Positions 16,966 through 23,975 are shown, numbered from the stretch's first letter. The stretch: DNA of 23,975 nucleotides from Parasulfuritortus sp037446165 (GCA_037446165.1 JBBIJC010000033.1:1-23975); one strand, 5' to 3'. The notes: a model not told the origin generated them from the letters alone. Numbers and translations are program-made.

Positions 16966-17528
16966 CAGGCACCTCTTTGAAATGGGCGTGCGACAGTTAT
17001 GCCTTTGTGATTCAGCAACTCTGCCAGGGGTTTGAGTGCTGCTGCGCCATCGGTATATTCCATCGTGGCGATCAGTGGCTGAAGGGCGTCAATGAGTCGC
17101 TCCAACGCCGGATCGTCCAGCCTTTCAAGGGCATCGACGATCACGCCCTTGGCGGGTCCAGGCGCTTCTTCCACCAAATCCCTGCCTGACTCGGTCAAGC
17201 TGAGCCGGGTCACGTTCGGGTTGTCGGTGGAAACCAATGCGCGGATCAAACCACGCTGTTCCAGCTCCATCACCATGGTTCTGATGCTCGATACATGGAT
17301 CGCCATCGCCTTGGCCAGGTCGAGGACCCGCAGGCCTGGCGCCCGGTTCAATTCCCACAGGATCCAGAGTTCGGGCGCGCTTACCTGGCTTTGAATTACT
17401 GTCTGGCGCGAGTGCGTTTGTACCGCCAGAAGCATGACCCGGATCAGCTTGAGGACACCCCGGATGTTCTCCTGACGTCGCGCCCGGATGACCTCGACAT
17501 CTTCTGTTTTCTTGACCAAAACATTCAC
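16965..17528 (-). CDS. MarR-family transcriptional regulator
   Basis: This is a dimeric winged-helix DNA-binding repressor, typically released by a small ligand. The protein has up to 187 residues. The wHTH region spans about 48-115, with SAPELWILWELNRAPGLRVLDLAKAM, the recognition helix around HVSSIRTMVMELEQRGLI and the wing around NPNVTRLSLTESGRDLV. The C-terminal half is longer than usual. The start is uncertain: GTG at 17528 lies directly after AAGAGGT, which is too close, while TTG at 17519 would have that sequence 9-10 bases away. No ATG is in frame there. Its stop overlaps the next start as TGATG, so it is coupled to the membrane protein gene. Confidence 0.88.
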   Translation of the reverse strand: MNVLVKKTEDVEVIRARRQENIRGVLKLIRVMLLAVQTHSRQTVIQSQVSAPELWILWELNRAPGLRVLDLAKAMAIHVSSIRTMVMELEQRGLIRALVSTDNPNVTRLSLTESGRDLVEEAPGPAKGVIVDALERLDDPALERLIDALQPLIATMEYTDGAAALKPLAELLNHKGITVARPFQRGA

Positions 17529-17538
17529 CTCTTATCGG

Positions 17539-17627
17539 GCCGGGGGCATATTCCCGGCATGGGCGATGCATTCTAGTCAGTTAGTCACAGCCAGGAATTG
17601 GGGCTGTCACGTAAGGCCATCCCTTAC
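17539..17627 (-). promoter_or_regulatory. Palindrome-rich control region of the MarR gene
   Basis: The 155-base space between the MarR gene and the MetA-like gene holds three inverted repeats: GCCGGG-N8-CCCGGC (17539-17558), ACAGCC-N9-GGCTGT (17587-17607) and GTAAGG-N5-CCTTAC (17611-17627). On the minus strand a -10-like TAGAAT lies at 17575-17570, between the first two repeats, with a poor -35. The first repeat falls in the leader just before the ribosome-binding site. Such placement fits MarR autorepression, but which repeat is the operator is not known. Confidence 0.4.
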
Positions 17628-17683
17628 AACTTTTGTCTGCTGTGGCAGCCCGCGAGAACTCATCCGAAGGCGCCGGAAACCAT

Positions 17684-18748
17684 TCAAAGACCCAACGGAT
17701 TGTTCGGGTCTATCCCATCCATGAAGGGCAGTTTGCGGACCCGATGGGTAACCTGATACATCAGGCCGATCCAGTTGGCGACCACGGCCTCACCGGTATC
17801 GTGCCAGGTGTTGTCGAGCCGATCGGACACCCTGGCCTCAGGGAATTCCGGCACCGGCTCGCCGCTGGCAAGCGCGGCTACCAGCCGGCTGCGGTATTCG
17901 TTCAGAAGCGCCTGCTCCCTGGCGCCAAAGTAGTTCTCAGGGAATGGCGGCAGCCGCTTGAGCACGCCTTTGCCATAGAGCAGCAGGTCACGCTTGTATT
18001 CCTTGAGCAACGAGATGGTGTCGTACTCGGGATGGCCCTGGAAAAACACCTGCCGGAAGCCGTCGGCGCTGGTCGCCAGATGCACCCCGGCCGCCTCGCT
18101 TTCGACCAGAACCCGCAACCCCGCCGCGTCGAACTGGGCCCGGCTGACGTCGTTCCAGCGCGAGTGCGGCACATCGAAGCGGGTGTTCACATCCGAAACC
18201 AGGGGATGCACCTTGTCCACCACGCGATGCTGGAACACGCCCCACACCTTGTCCGGCTGCGGCACCCGGACCTGGCCGTGGCGGAACTGCAGCACTGCAT
18301 GGGTGGTGAGGCAGGAGCACAGGGTCGTGGTGACGTTGTCCCAGGCCCAGTCGATGAGCTTGATCAGCGGCTCCCAGAACGCCTCCCTGGACAGGTCGTG
18401 GCCGGTCACGTTGGCGCCGGTGATGATCAGTGCATCCAGGCCGTCGGCCATGATCCGGTCAAGCGGCTCGTAATAGCGTTCGATGTAGGCCTGGGCATCG
18501 GCACTGCGCGGCAATTCGGGCAGCGTGAACGGATGTACCCAGAACTGGGCAATGGGGTTGGCCTCGCCCACCAGCCGGAAGAACTGGCGCTCGGTGGCGG
18601 CCAGCGCCGCGTCGGGCATCATGTTGAGCAGGCCGATGTGCAGCTCGCGGATCTCCTGGTTCAGCGCGCGCTCGGCGCTGAGCACGGTGACGCCTTCCTG
18701 CTTCAGGCGGTCGAAGGTGGGCAAGTCGTTGTGAGCAACCAGCGGCAT
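17684..18748 (-). CDS. metA: MetA-family homoserine O-acyltransferase, divergent
   Basis: This is likely an acyl transfer to homoserine from succinyl- or acetyl-CoA in methionine synthesis. The 354-residue protein has the MetA catalytic set: Cys146 (TTLCSCLTTHA), His239 and Glu241 (FQGHPEYD), each four residues after the E. coli positions. Two things differ from textbook MetA. The acyl-CoA selectivity position (Gly for succinyl, Glu for acetyl) aligns with Thr115 in GANVT. The MPKK stretch is replaced by MPDAALAATERQF. The C-terminal tail is about 45 residues longer. The start overlaps the previous stop as TGATG with GGAAGG before it. The substrate is therefore less certain than the fold; serine acylation is possible in this family. 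Confidence 0.82.
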   Translation of the reverse strand: MPLVAHNDLPTFDRLKQEGVTVLSAERALNQEIRELHIGLLNMMPDAALAATERQFFRLVGEANPIAQFWVHPFTLPELPRSADAQAYIERYYEPLDRIMADGLDALIITGANVTGHDLSREAFWEPLIKLIDWAWDNVTTTLCSCLTTHAVLQFRHGQVRVPQPDKVWGVFQHRVVDKVHPLVSDVNTRFDVPHSRWNDVSRAQFDAAGLRVLVESEAAGVHLATSADGFRQVFFQGHPEYDTISLLKEYKRDLLLYGKGVLKRLPPFPENYFGAREQALLNEYRSRLVAALASGEPVPEFPEARVSDRLDNTWHDTGEAVVANWIGLMYQVTHRVRKLPFMDGIDPNNPLGL

Positions 18749-19599
18749 CAGGCGACCTTCCGGGCGATGGCCGTTTCCAGCAGCGCCATGAAGTCCTTTT
18801 CATCGCGCACCTGAGCCACCTCGCGCGAGGTCACCGTATAGCCATGCGGCCTGGCGATCGCCTCGTAGCGCGGGATGCGGGAGCGGAACAGGCGCGGGAA
18901 GACCCAGCGCCCGAAGGCATTGGGATCGACTTCGGCGGCGTATTGCAGGCCGTTTTCCTGCAGGTAGATCGCCAGTTGTTCCTGCAGAAAAGCCGGCCGG
19001 TAATACAGCGGCTTGGGGTCGGACACCGCGCGGTCGATCAGCTTCTGCTCCTCCTCGGCGTCGGTCACCTGGATGTACAGGATCAGGGTATTCGCCGACA
19101 GGCAGTCGATGACCCGGTCGTCGTCCATCTCGCACAGGCTGCCGCCGGCGTCGTTGACGAAGTGGTCGTAACCGTAGATGTCGTGCGCCTTGCGGATGAA
19201 TTGCGGGACATCGAGCATGGCCGCGATCTCGGCCTCGCGGTACTGGGCCTGGCGGCGGACGAAGTCCTCCAGCGGCACGCCGCCCAGTTCCGGGTTGCCC
19301 AGCTTGCCGACGAAGGCGAGCACCGGACCGAGGTCCTCGATCTTGATGTTGTTGTGGATGTCAATCCAGTCGCGGCGGAACAATTCGCGCAGGAACGGCA
19401 CCTGCATCGCCTGCTGCTTGATCAGGTCGAGGATGGGCTCGTCCAGGTAGCGCTTGCCGATGCGGTAGTCGCCGGAATAGTGGAACCAGTCGTGGTCGCG
19501 CAGCATGCCGGACAGATAGGTCTTGCCGACCCCGGACATGCCGAGCAGGGTGATGCTCTTGTTGTTCCAGGCGCGGAACGAGTCAACGGTAAAGTGCAT
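18748..19599 (-). CDS. P-loop nucleotide-binding protein of unknown role
   Basis: I do not recognise a named family. The 283-residue protein is soluble. A Walker A motif GMSGVGKT lies at residues 20-27 after a short beta strand (SITLLG). It is followed by FHYSGDYRIGKRYL, which resembles the acceptor-binding region of small-molecule kinases. A second conserved-looking block YDHFVNDAGGSLCE (144-157) could hold the Walker B acid or a catalytic base, and a lid-like stretch follows around RAVSDPKPLYYRPAFL. Its stop overlaps the MetA-like start as TGATG, so the two proteins are made together and probably act on the same pathway. A kinase or activating ATPase for an amino-acid intermediate is one guess. 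The gene follows a PsiE-like gene by 16 bases. Confidence 0.75.
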   Translation of the reverse strand: MHFTVDSFRAWNNKSITLLGMSGVGKTYLSGMLRDHDWFHYSGDYRIGKRYLDEPILDLIKQQAMQVPFLRELFRRDWIDIHNNIKIEDLGPVLAFVGKLGNPELGGVPLEDFVRRQAQYREAEIAAMLDVPQFIRKAHDIYGYDHFVNDAGGSLCEMDDDRVIDCLSANTLILYIQVTDAEEEQKLIDRAVSDPKPLYYRPAFLQEQLAIYLQENGLQYAAEVDPNAFGRWVFPRLFRSRIPRYEAIARPHGYTVTSREVAQVRDEKDFMALLETAIARKVA

Positions 19600-19615
19600 C
19601 GGAGATTCTCAACAG

Positions 19616-20014
19616 TTATTCGCCGTCACCGTAAGGGAAACGGGCATGACCAAAACGGATCGCCAGAACGGCCAGTGCCAGCATCAGGATGGCCCCGGCC
19701 AGGCCGATCAGCTGTACTTCGTTCATGTCCTTCATGTCCAGCACCATGTAGCGCGCCAAGGCGACGATGGCGATATAGATGGGAAAGCGGACCGGCAGTT
19801 TCCCCGACTTGTAATAGAGGCCCACCATGGCCAGGACTTCAAGATACAGAAACAGCAGCAGCAGATCGGTCAGGGTGACGGTTCTGGCCGCAACCATGAC
19901 CAGCACGTCCTTCGAACCGGCAATCACCGTGGCCAGGCTGATCACGGCCAGCCCGACATGCTCGATGACACCGAGGATGGAAAGGGCCAATTTGGAGGCG
20001 AGATTTTGTTTCAT
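19616..20014 (-). CDS. PsiE-like small membrane protein
   Basis: This is a phosphate-starvation-inducible-E-type membrane protein of unknown function. The 132-residue protein has four hydrophobic segments (about 10-32, 48-68, 78-95 and 102-122). The family-like features are AARTVTLTDLLLLFLYLEVLAMVGLYY and PVRFPIYIAIVALARYMVLDMK. The start at 20014 follows a weak ribosome-binding site. It is the first of three co-directional genes, with the P-loop gene 16 bases later. No clear PhoB box is seen upstream, although part of that region may be affected by the gap. Confidence 0.85.
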   Translation of the reverse strand: MKQNLASKLALSILGVIEHVGLAVISLATVIAGSKDVLVMVAARTVTLTDLLLLFLYLEVLAMVGLYYKSGKLPVRFPIYIAIVALARYMVLDMKDMNEVQLIGLAGAILMLALAVLAIRFGHARFPYGDGE

Positions 20015-20169
20015 GGCGGAATATTACCGTGTTCGCGCCGGCTCGCGGACCCCTCCCCGCGTTTACCTGGTGTGCATCATGAGAAGATCCGGAATTCCGG
20101 GTTGAGGCTGCGGAGACATTCGAAGGTGGCAGCTATCGGTGGATCTGTGATATTCATCCGCCGTCCATA

Positions 20170-20289
20170 CTGGGTTCAANNNNNNNNNNNNNNNNNNNNN
20201 NNNNNNNNNNNNNNNNNNNNNNNNNNNNNNNNNNNNNNNNNNNNNNNNNNNNNNNNNNNNNNNNNNNNNNNNNNNNNNNCTGGGTTCAA
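20170..20289. other. Assembly gap of 100 N flanked by an identical 10-mer
   Basis: 100 N occupy 20180-20279. CTGGGTTCAA lies immediately before (20170-20179) and immediately after (20280-20289) the run. The two contig ends therefore overlap by 10 bases, and the real sequence may have no gap here. The 334 bases between the PsiE-like gene and the permease otherwise hold a 12-bp palindrome CCGGAATTCCGG (20089-20100) and a short leader ORF. Confidence 0.9.
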
Positions 20290-20307
20290 ATGATTGAGGC
20301 TTTTTCG

Positions 20308-20355
20308 ATGACCTACACCACCCCATCGGCCTGGCTGGGCAAGGCCCGATGCTGA
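20308..20355 (+). CDS. Possible 15-residue leader peptide before the ABC permease
   Basis: ATG at 20308 has a good TTGAGG (20294-20299) 8 bases before it and opens a short frame, MTYTTPSAWLGKARC. Its stop overlaps the permease start as ATGCTGA (20349-20355). The overlap would couple permease translation to this ORF. It could also be the tail of a longer frame entering from the gap, since the same frame is open upstream to the N run. No family is recognisable. Confidence 0.4.
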   Translation: MTYTTPSAWLGKARC

Positions 20356-22079
20356 ACACCAAGCAGTTCTTCCCGAAACAGGTGGTGGACGCCGGCGGCA
20401 ACCGCTGGGACTGGGCCTTGCTGCCGGTCATTCTCGCCCTGCTGGTCCTGCTGGCCTATGGCGCCGAGCAAATGGCGCGCCCCTACCAGGTCGGGCAGAC
20501 CTTGCCGATCTCCCTCGACCCCAGCTACCTGCCGTATTACCTGCTGCGCACGACCTTGCGCATGTTCATCGCGCTCGGCGCGTCCCTGGTATTCAGTTGC
20601 GTGTTCGGAGCGCTCGCGGTGAAGTATCGGACGGCCGAGAAGGTGCTCGTGCCGATGCTGGACATTCTCCAGTCCATCCCCATCCTCGGTTTTCTTTCGA
20701 TTACGGTCACCGGCTTCATCGCGCTGTTTCCAGGCAACCTGTTCGGGGTGGAGCTGGCCGCGATCTTCGCCATCTTCACCTCCCAGGCCTGGAACATGGC
20801 GTTCAGCGTCTACCAGGGCTTTCGCACCGTGCCGGCGGAGTTGATGGAGGCATCTCGCGTGTTCCAGCTCTCCGGCTGGCAGCGTTTCTGGCGGCTGGAG
20901 CTGCCCTATGCCATGCCCGGCCTGGTGTGGAACATGATGATGTCGATGTCGGGCGGCTGGTTCTTTGTGGTGGCGTCTGAAGCGATCTCGGTCTCCAACC
21001 AGAATATCAAGCTGCCGGGCATAGGTTCCTACATCGCCATGGCAATCGAAGCCCGCGACTTGCAGGCGATCGGCTGGGCCATCGGCATCATGCTGATCGG
21101 CATCGCCCTGTATGACCAGTTGTTTTTCCGGCCGCTGGTGGCCTGGGCCGACAAGTTCCGGTTCGAGGAATCCGGCCATGAAAAGACCCCCGACTCCTGG
21201 CTCCTGAACTGGCTGCACCGGACAGAGCGCATCCAGGCCACTGCACTGGCATTTGTCCAGTTGCTCGAACGATCGCTCTCGATGTTCCGTTTGCAATATG
21301 ACGGCACCTCGGTTCGCGCCCGACGCCAGGTGACCAACACCCCCTATCAGCGGATCTGGGATGCCGTGATCGTTGCCGCGGTGTTCTACGCCATCTGGAC
21401 CCTGGTTCACTTTGTCCATACCGAAGTGGGCTGGACCGAAGCCGGCCGGGTCTTCGTGCTCGGCCTCTACACCATGCTCCGGGTGGTCGTGCTGATCGTG
21501 ATTGCCGCGCTCTTCTGGATTCCGATCGGCATCCGGATCGGAATGAACCCCCGCTTCGCCGAGCGCATCCAGGCGGTGGCGCAGTTCCTGGCCGCCTTCC
21601 CGGCCAACCTGATGTTCCCGGTTGCGGTCGTGGTCATCGTCCGTTATCAGCTGAATCCGGACATCTGGCTGTCGCCGCTGATGATCCTGGGCACCCAGTG
21701 GTACATCCTGTTCAACGTCATCGCCGGGGCCTCGACCATCCCGACCGAATTGCACTACGCCGCGCAGAATTTCGGCCTGAGCGGCTGGCTCAAGTGGCGG
21801 CGCTACCTGCTGCCCGCCATCTTCCCGAGTTTCGTGACCGGCGCCATCACCGCCTCGGGCGGCTCCTGGAACGCAAGCATCGTGGCCGAGTACGTGACCT
21901 GGGGCAACACCACGCTGCAGGCGCATGGCCTGGGCAGCTACATTGCCGAACAGACTGCGCACGGCGATTTTCCGCGCATCGCACTCGGCATCGGCGTGAT
22001 GTGCGTCTTCGTCATGGGCTTCAACCACTTCGTCTGGCGGCGGTTGTACCGCATGGCCGAAAATCGTCTGCATTTCTGA
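20349..22079 (+). CDS. Two-domain ABC transporter permease (NitT/TauT-like)
   Basis: This is the inner-membrane channel of an import-type ABC transporter. The 576-residue protein is a fusion of two permease domains that are usually separate subunits or a homodimer. The first spans about 20-265 with its EAA loop at about 161-190 (ELMEASRVFQLSGWQRFWRL then ELPYAMPG). The second spans about 340-570 with its loop near 464-495 (ELHYAAQNFGLSGWLKWRRY). A hydrophilic linker of about 60 residues (KFRFEESGHEKTPDSW onward) joins them. AAGG at 20341-20344 precedes the ATG. The ATPase gene begins 13 bases after the stop. There is no binding-protein gene nearby, so the substrate is unknown; similar fused permeases are often labelled nitrate/sulfonate/bicarbonate on weak grounds. 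Confidence 0.9.
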   Translation: MLNTKQFFPKQVVDAGGNRWDWALLPVILALLVLLAYGAEQMARPYQVGQTLPISLDPSYLPYYLLRTTLRMFIALGASLVFSCVFGALAVKYRTAEKVLVPMLDILQSIPILGFLSITVTGFIALFPGNLFGVELAAIFAIFTSQAWNMAFSVYQGFRTVPAELMEASRVFQLSGWQRFWRLELPYAMPGLVWNMMMSMSGGWFFVVASEAISVSNQNIKLPGIGSYIAMAIEARDLQAIGWAIGIMLIGIALYDQLFFRPLVAWADKFRFEESGHEKTPDSWLLNWLHRTERIQATALAFVQLLERSLSMFRLQYDGTSVRARRQVTNTPYQRIWDAVIVAAVFYAIWTLVHFVHTEVGWTEAGRVFVLGLYTMLRVVVLIVIAALFWIPIGIRIGMNPRFAERIQAVAQFLAAFPANLMFPVAVVVIVRYQLNPDIWLSPLMILGTQWYILFNVIAGASTIPTELHYAAQNFGLSGWLKWRRYLLPAIFPSFVTGAITASGGSWNASIVAEYVTWGNTTLQAHGLGSYIAEQTAHGDFPRIALGIGVMCVFVMGFNHFVWRRLYRMAENRLHF

Positions 22080-22092
22080 ACCGCGGATCACA

Positions 22093-23388
22093 ATGACCAC
22101 CCCCATCATCGAACTCAAAGCCGTCAACAAATCCTTCCGTTCAGCTGACGGGACGGCTCGCAGTGTTCTGGAGAACGTCGACTTCACCCTTCAGGAAGGC
22201 GAGGTCGTGGCCTTGCTCGGGCAATCGGGCTCGGGCAAATCCACCTTGTTGCGCATCATGGCCGGCCTGATCGACGTGGATAACGGCGAAGTCAACTATC
22301 GAGGGCTGCCGCTCTACGGGCCTGCTCGCGGCATCAGCATGGTATTCCAATCCTTTGCCCTGTTTCCGTGGCTGACTGTGCAGAAAAACGTCGAGATCGG
22401 CCTGGAGGCCCAGGGCGTGGCACTGAGTGAGCGAGAACGCCGTGCCGCTTCCGCCATCGAACTGATCGGCTTGTCCGGGTTCGAAGGTGCCTTGCCCAGG
22501 GAACTGTCGGGCGGCATGCGGCAGCGGGTCGGGATTGCACGGGCACTGGTCATGGAGCCGGAAGTGCTGTTGATGGACGAAGCCTTCTCCGCCCTGGACG
22601 TGCTGACCGGGGAACGACTCCGGGATGACATCCTGGCCCTGTGGACCAGCCGGCAAATCCCGACCAAGGCCATTCTGGTAGTGTCCCACAACATCGAGGA
22701 TGCGGTCATGATGGCTGACCGGGTGCTGGTGTTTGGCAGCAATCCGGGGCGCGTCCGGGACGAACTGAAGGTCTCGCTGCCCATGCCGCGCGATGTGGAG
22801 AGCCAGCGGGTACGCGCCCTGATCGACACGGTTTATGGCCTGATGACGGCGAAGACCTTGCGCGCCGGACGGCACGCCGACAAGGAAACCAAGCTGCAAG
22901 TCGGCGACCGCTTGCCCGATGCCAGCGTATCCCATATCGAGGCCGTCCTTGAGTTGCTGATGGAAGAACCCTATTCCGGCAAGGCCGACCTGCCCGTGCT
23001 GGCTGAAGACATGGAATTCTCCGACCAGGAACTGCTCGACATCGCAGCCGCCCTGGCGCTGCTTGGGTTCGCCAAGCTCGAATACGGCGATATTGCGGTA
23101 ACTGCGATGGGCGAGCGCTATGCCGCGGCCGACACATCGGAGCGCAAGCTGCTGTTCAGGTCACAGGTGCTGGAGCATGTCCCGCTGGTGGCCTATATCC
23201 GGCAAGGGCTGGAACAGGACCCATCCGGCGATTTGAGTGAACAACTCTTCCTCAAGCTGTTGCACCTCTCGCTGGACGAAGCGGAGGCTGAGCGCGTATT
23301 GAGTACGGCCATCGAATGGGGCCGTTATGGCGATCTCTTCGACTACAACTTCAATACCGGGGTATTGCAACTGCCGGACGCCGAGTAA
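22093..23388 (+). CDS. ABC transporter ATPase with C-terminal AAA-associated-type domain
   Basis: This is the cytoplasmic ATPase partner of the fused permease. The 431-residue protein has an ABC domain at about 1-250: Walker A GQSGSGKST (43-51), Q-loop Gln86, signature LSGGMRQR from 138, Walker B VLLMDE ending at Glu163 and switch His199. This is followed by about 150 extra residues (about 285-425) rich in acidic helices, beginning near ASVSHIEAVLELLMEEPYSG. They look like the AAA-associated C-terminal domain known on some NitT/TauT-type ATPases and may be regulatory or ligand-sensing. The usual length of such ATPases without the extension is about 260. The ribosome-binding site is weak, consistent with coupling to the permease gene. 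Confidence 0.92.
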   Translation: MTTPIIELKAVNKSFRSADGTARSVLENVDFTLQEGEVVALLGQSGSGKSTLLRIMAGLIDVDNGEVNYRGLPLYGPARGISMVFQSFALFPWLTVQKNVEIGLEAQGVALSERERRAASAIELIGLSGFEGALPRELSGGMRQRVGIARALVMEPEVLLMDEAFSALDVLTGERLRDDILALWTSRQIPTKAILVVSHNIEDAVMMADRVLVFGSNPGRVRDELKVSLPMPRDVESQRVRALIDTVYGLMTAKTLRAGRHADKETKLQVGDRLPDASVSHIEAVLELLMEEPYSGKADLPVLAEDMEFSDQELLDIAAALALLGFAKLEYGDIAVTAMGERYAAADTSERKLLFRSQVLEHVPLVAYIRQGLEQDPSGDLSEQLFLKLLHLSLDEAEAERVLSTAIEWGRYGDLFDYNFNTGVLQLPDAE

Positions 23389-23470
23389 TCACGCCTGGCA
23401 GGGGCTGGAATACGGACTTTGGTGCCCCCCGGCACAATTACCTCTTCCATCGAGAGGTGGTTTGTACCAG

Positions 23471-23498
23471 TTCACATACGATGCGCTCGGGCTATATT
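23471..23498 (+). promoter_or_regulatory. Sigma-70-type promoter for the small exported protein
   Basis: TTCACA (23471-23476) and TATATT (23493-23498) are spaced by 16 bases, with transcription expected near 23505. The coding start at 23561 is 62 bases downstream of the -10. This 172-base spacer also has a 6-bp inverted repeat (23440-23458) without a T-run after the ATPase gene. Confidence 0.55.
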
Positions 23499-23560
23499 CA
23501 TCTGCCTCTCGCCATGATTGGCGATAACCCTGCTGTATTCAATCATTTAGGAACTTCACC

Positions 23561-23920
23561 ATGAGCCTTTGCATGAAATCAAACCTGTCCATCGCCATTG
23601 GCGCTGCCGCGCTTGCCTTCACCACCCTGCCTGCCCATGCAATTGGATGCATTTCTGGCGGGGCGGCGGGCGCTGTCGCAGGGCACGTTGCTGGCCACCA
23701 TGCCGTCATCGGCGCCGTCGGCGGTTGCGTGGTCGGGCATCACCTTGCCGTCAAGAAGAAAGAAGAAGACCAGGCAAACAAATTGATCGCCGACTACGCC
23801 ACCTCACCGGCAGGGAGCCCGCAGCAGACCAAAGATGCGGCTGGCATCGCGAAGCTGGCCCAAAAGAAAGTCCCTGTTGCCGTCAAGTGGGAACAAAGCC
23901 ATCAAGCCAGCGCACGCTAA
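23561..23920 (+). CDS. Small exported glycine-zipper, histidine-rich protein
   Basis: I recognise no function. The 119-residue protein has a signal peptide (hydrophobic core about 9-21, likely cleavage after AHA at 27). A Gly/Ala-rich hydrophobic stretch (about 33-62) then repeats small residues every three or four positions, like a glycine zipper, with His at 42, 46, 47, 60 and 61. Cys30 and Cys56 flank this stretch and could form a disulfide after export. A charged, flexible C-terminal half (KKKEEDQANK onward) completes it. AGGA about 7 bases before the ATG at 23561 supports the start; ATG at 23573 is an alternative. It has its own promoter and is probably single-gene. A membrane-inserting or outer-membrane-associated role is inference. 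Confidence 0.7.
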   Translation: MSLCMKSNLSIAIGAAALAFTTLPAHAIGCISGGAAGAVAGHVAGHHAVIGAVGGCVVGHHLAVKKKEEDQANKLIADYATSPAGSPQQTKDAAGIAKLAQKKVPVAVKWEQSHQASAR

Positions 23921-23948
23921 GAAAACGCTGATTTATTCGAGTTTCGTC

Positions 23949-23968
23949 GCTCCCGCGAAGGCGGGAGC
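23949..23968 (+). repeat. REP-like palindrome at the window edge
   Basis: GCTCCCGC (23949-23956), loop GAAG, GCGGGAGC (23961-23968) is a perfect 8-bp stem after TCGTC and before CCAATGA. The form resembles short extragenic palindromes (CCCGCGAAGGCGGG core) scattered in many proteobacterial genomes. It lies 29 bases after the last gene and may also help end its transcript. Copy number cannot be seen from one window. Confidence 0.6.
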
Positions 23969-23975
23969 CCAATGA

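Noticed and set aside
20062..20070. TTTACCTGG, identical to part of the first repeat of the operator array at 12977-13009
   Set aside because: It is a single 9-mer without a second copy at 11-bp spacing, so a chance match is likely.
20089..20100. Perfect palindrome CCGGAATTCCGG upstream of the PsiE-like gene
   Set aside because: It is short, has no loop and no promoter context. It may be an operator, but nothing else supports it.
20313..22187. A 624-codon open frame antisense to the ABC permease
   Set aside because: It is a mirror of a clear permease gene, rich in His, Gln, Asp and Gly, and overlaps the ATPase start as well.
23440..23458. ACCTCT-N7-AGAGGT inverted repeat after the ABC ATPase gene
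   Set aside because: It has a 6-bp stem and no T-run, so it is not a convincing terminator.

Overview
The window looks like a chromosomal segment from a GC-rich proteobacterium. It is most likely a beta-proteobacterial sulfur-oxidising chemolithotroph of the Thiobacillus/Sulfuricella kind, with a related gamma or Acidithiobacillia lineage possible. I base this on the gene order rimP-nusA-infB-rbfA-truB-rpsO-pnp, on protein similarity recalled from memory, and on a Tat-exported sulfide-dehydrogenase-type flavoprotein close to a SulP transporter paired with a carbonic anhydrase. No database search was possible. Two runs of exactly 100 N (16584-16683 and 20180-20279) show this is a scaffold of at least three contigs.

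Layout. 1-8705 (+): the 3' end of tRNA-Leu(UAA), then the conserved translation/RNA operon rimP, nusA, infB, rbfA, truB, rpsO, pnp, closed by a strong two-way terminator. 8727-11145 (-): a SulP-family anion transporter followed by a gamma-class carbonic anhydrase of the CcmM N-terminal type, probably an inorganic-carbon module. 11247-12927 (+): an OmpR-type response regulator and its histidine kinase, divergent from the transporter. 13115-15236 (+): a Tat-exported FCSD/SoxF-like flavoprotein and a Tat-exported Rieske protein, with a terminator between them. Three tandem 11-bp repeats lie just before the flavoprotein gene and look like a response-regulator operator. 15346-16583 (+): a CPA1 cation/proton antiporter cut by the first gap.

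16684-20014 (-) holds five co-directional genes: a PsiE-like membrane protein, a P-loop nucleotide-binding protein, a divergent MetA-family acyltransferase, a MarR regulator and a membrane protein cut by the gap. Two of the junctions are TGATG overlaps. 20308-23388 (+): a possible 15-codon leader peptide, a two-domain fused ABC permease and an ABC ATPase with a C-terminal extra domain, without a binding protein. 23561-23920 (+) is a small exported glycine-zipper, histidine-rich protein, followed by a REP-like palindrome at the edge.

How it fits together (inference). The left third is housekeeping. The middle is accessory lithotrophy: sulfide oxidation in the periplasm, an unusual electron carrier, bicarbonate uptake and hydration, and a two-component system placed to control one or both. 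The right third mixes transport and an uncharacterised MetA/P-loop pair. The most interesting candidates for undescribed biology are the flavoprotein-Rieske pair with its 11-bp operator array, the CcmM-like carbonic anhydrase/SulP pair, and the coupled P-loop/MetA-like pair.
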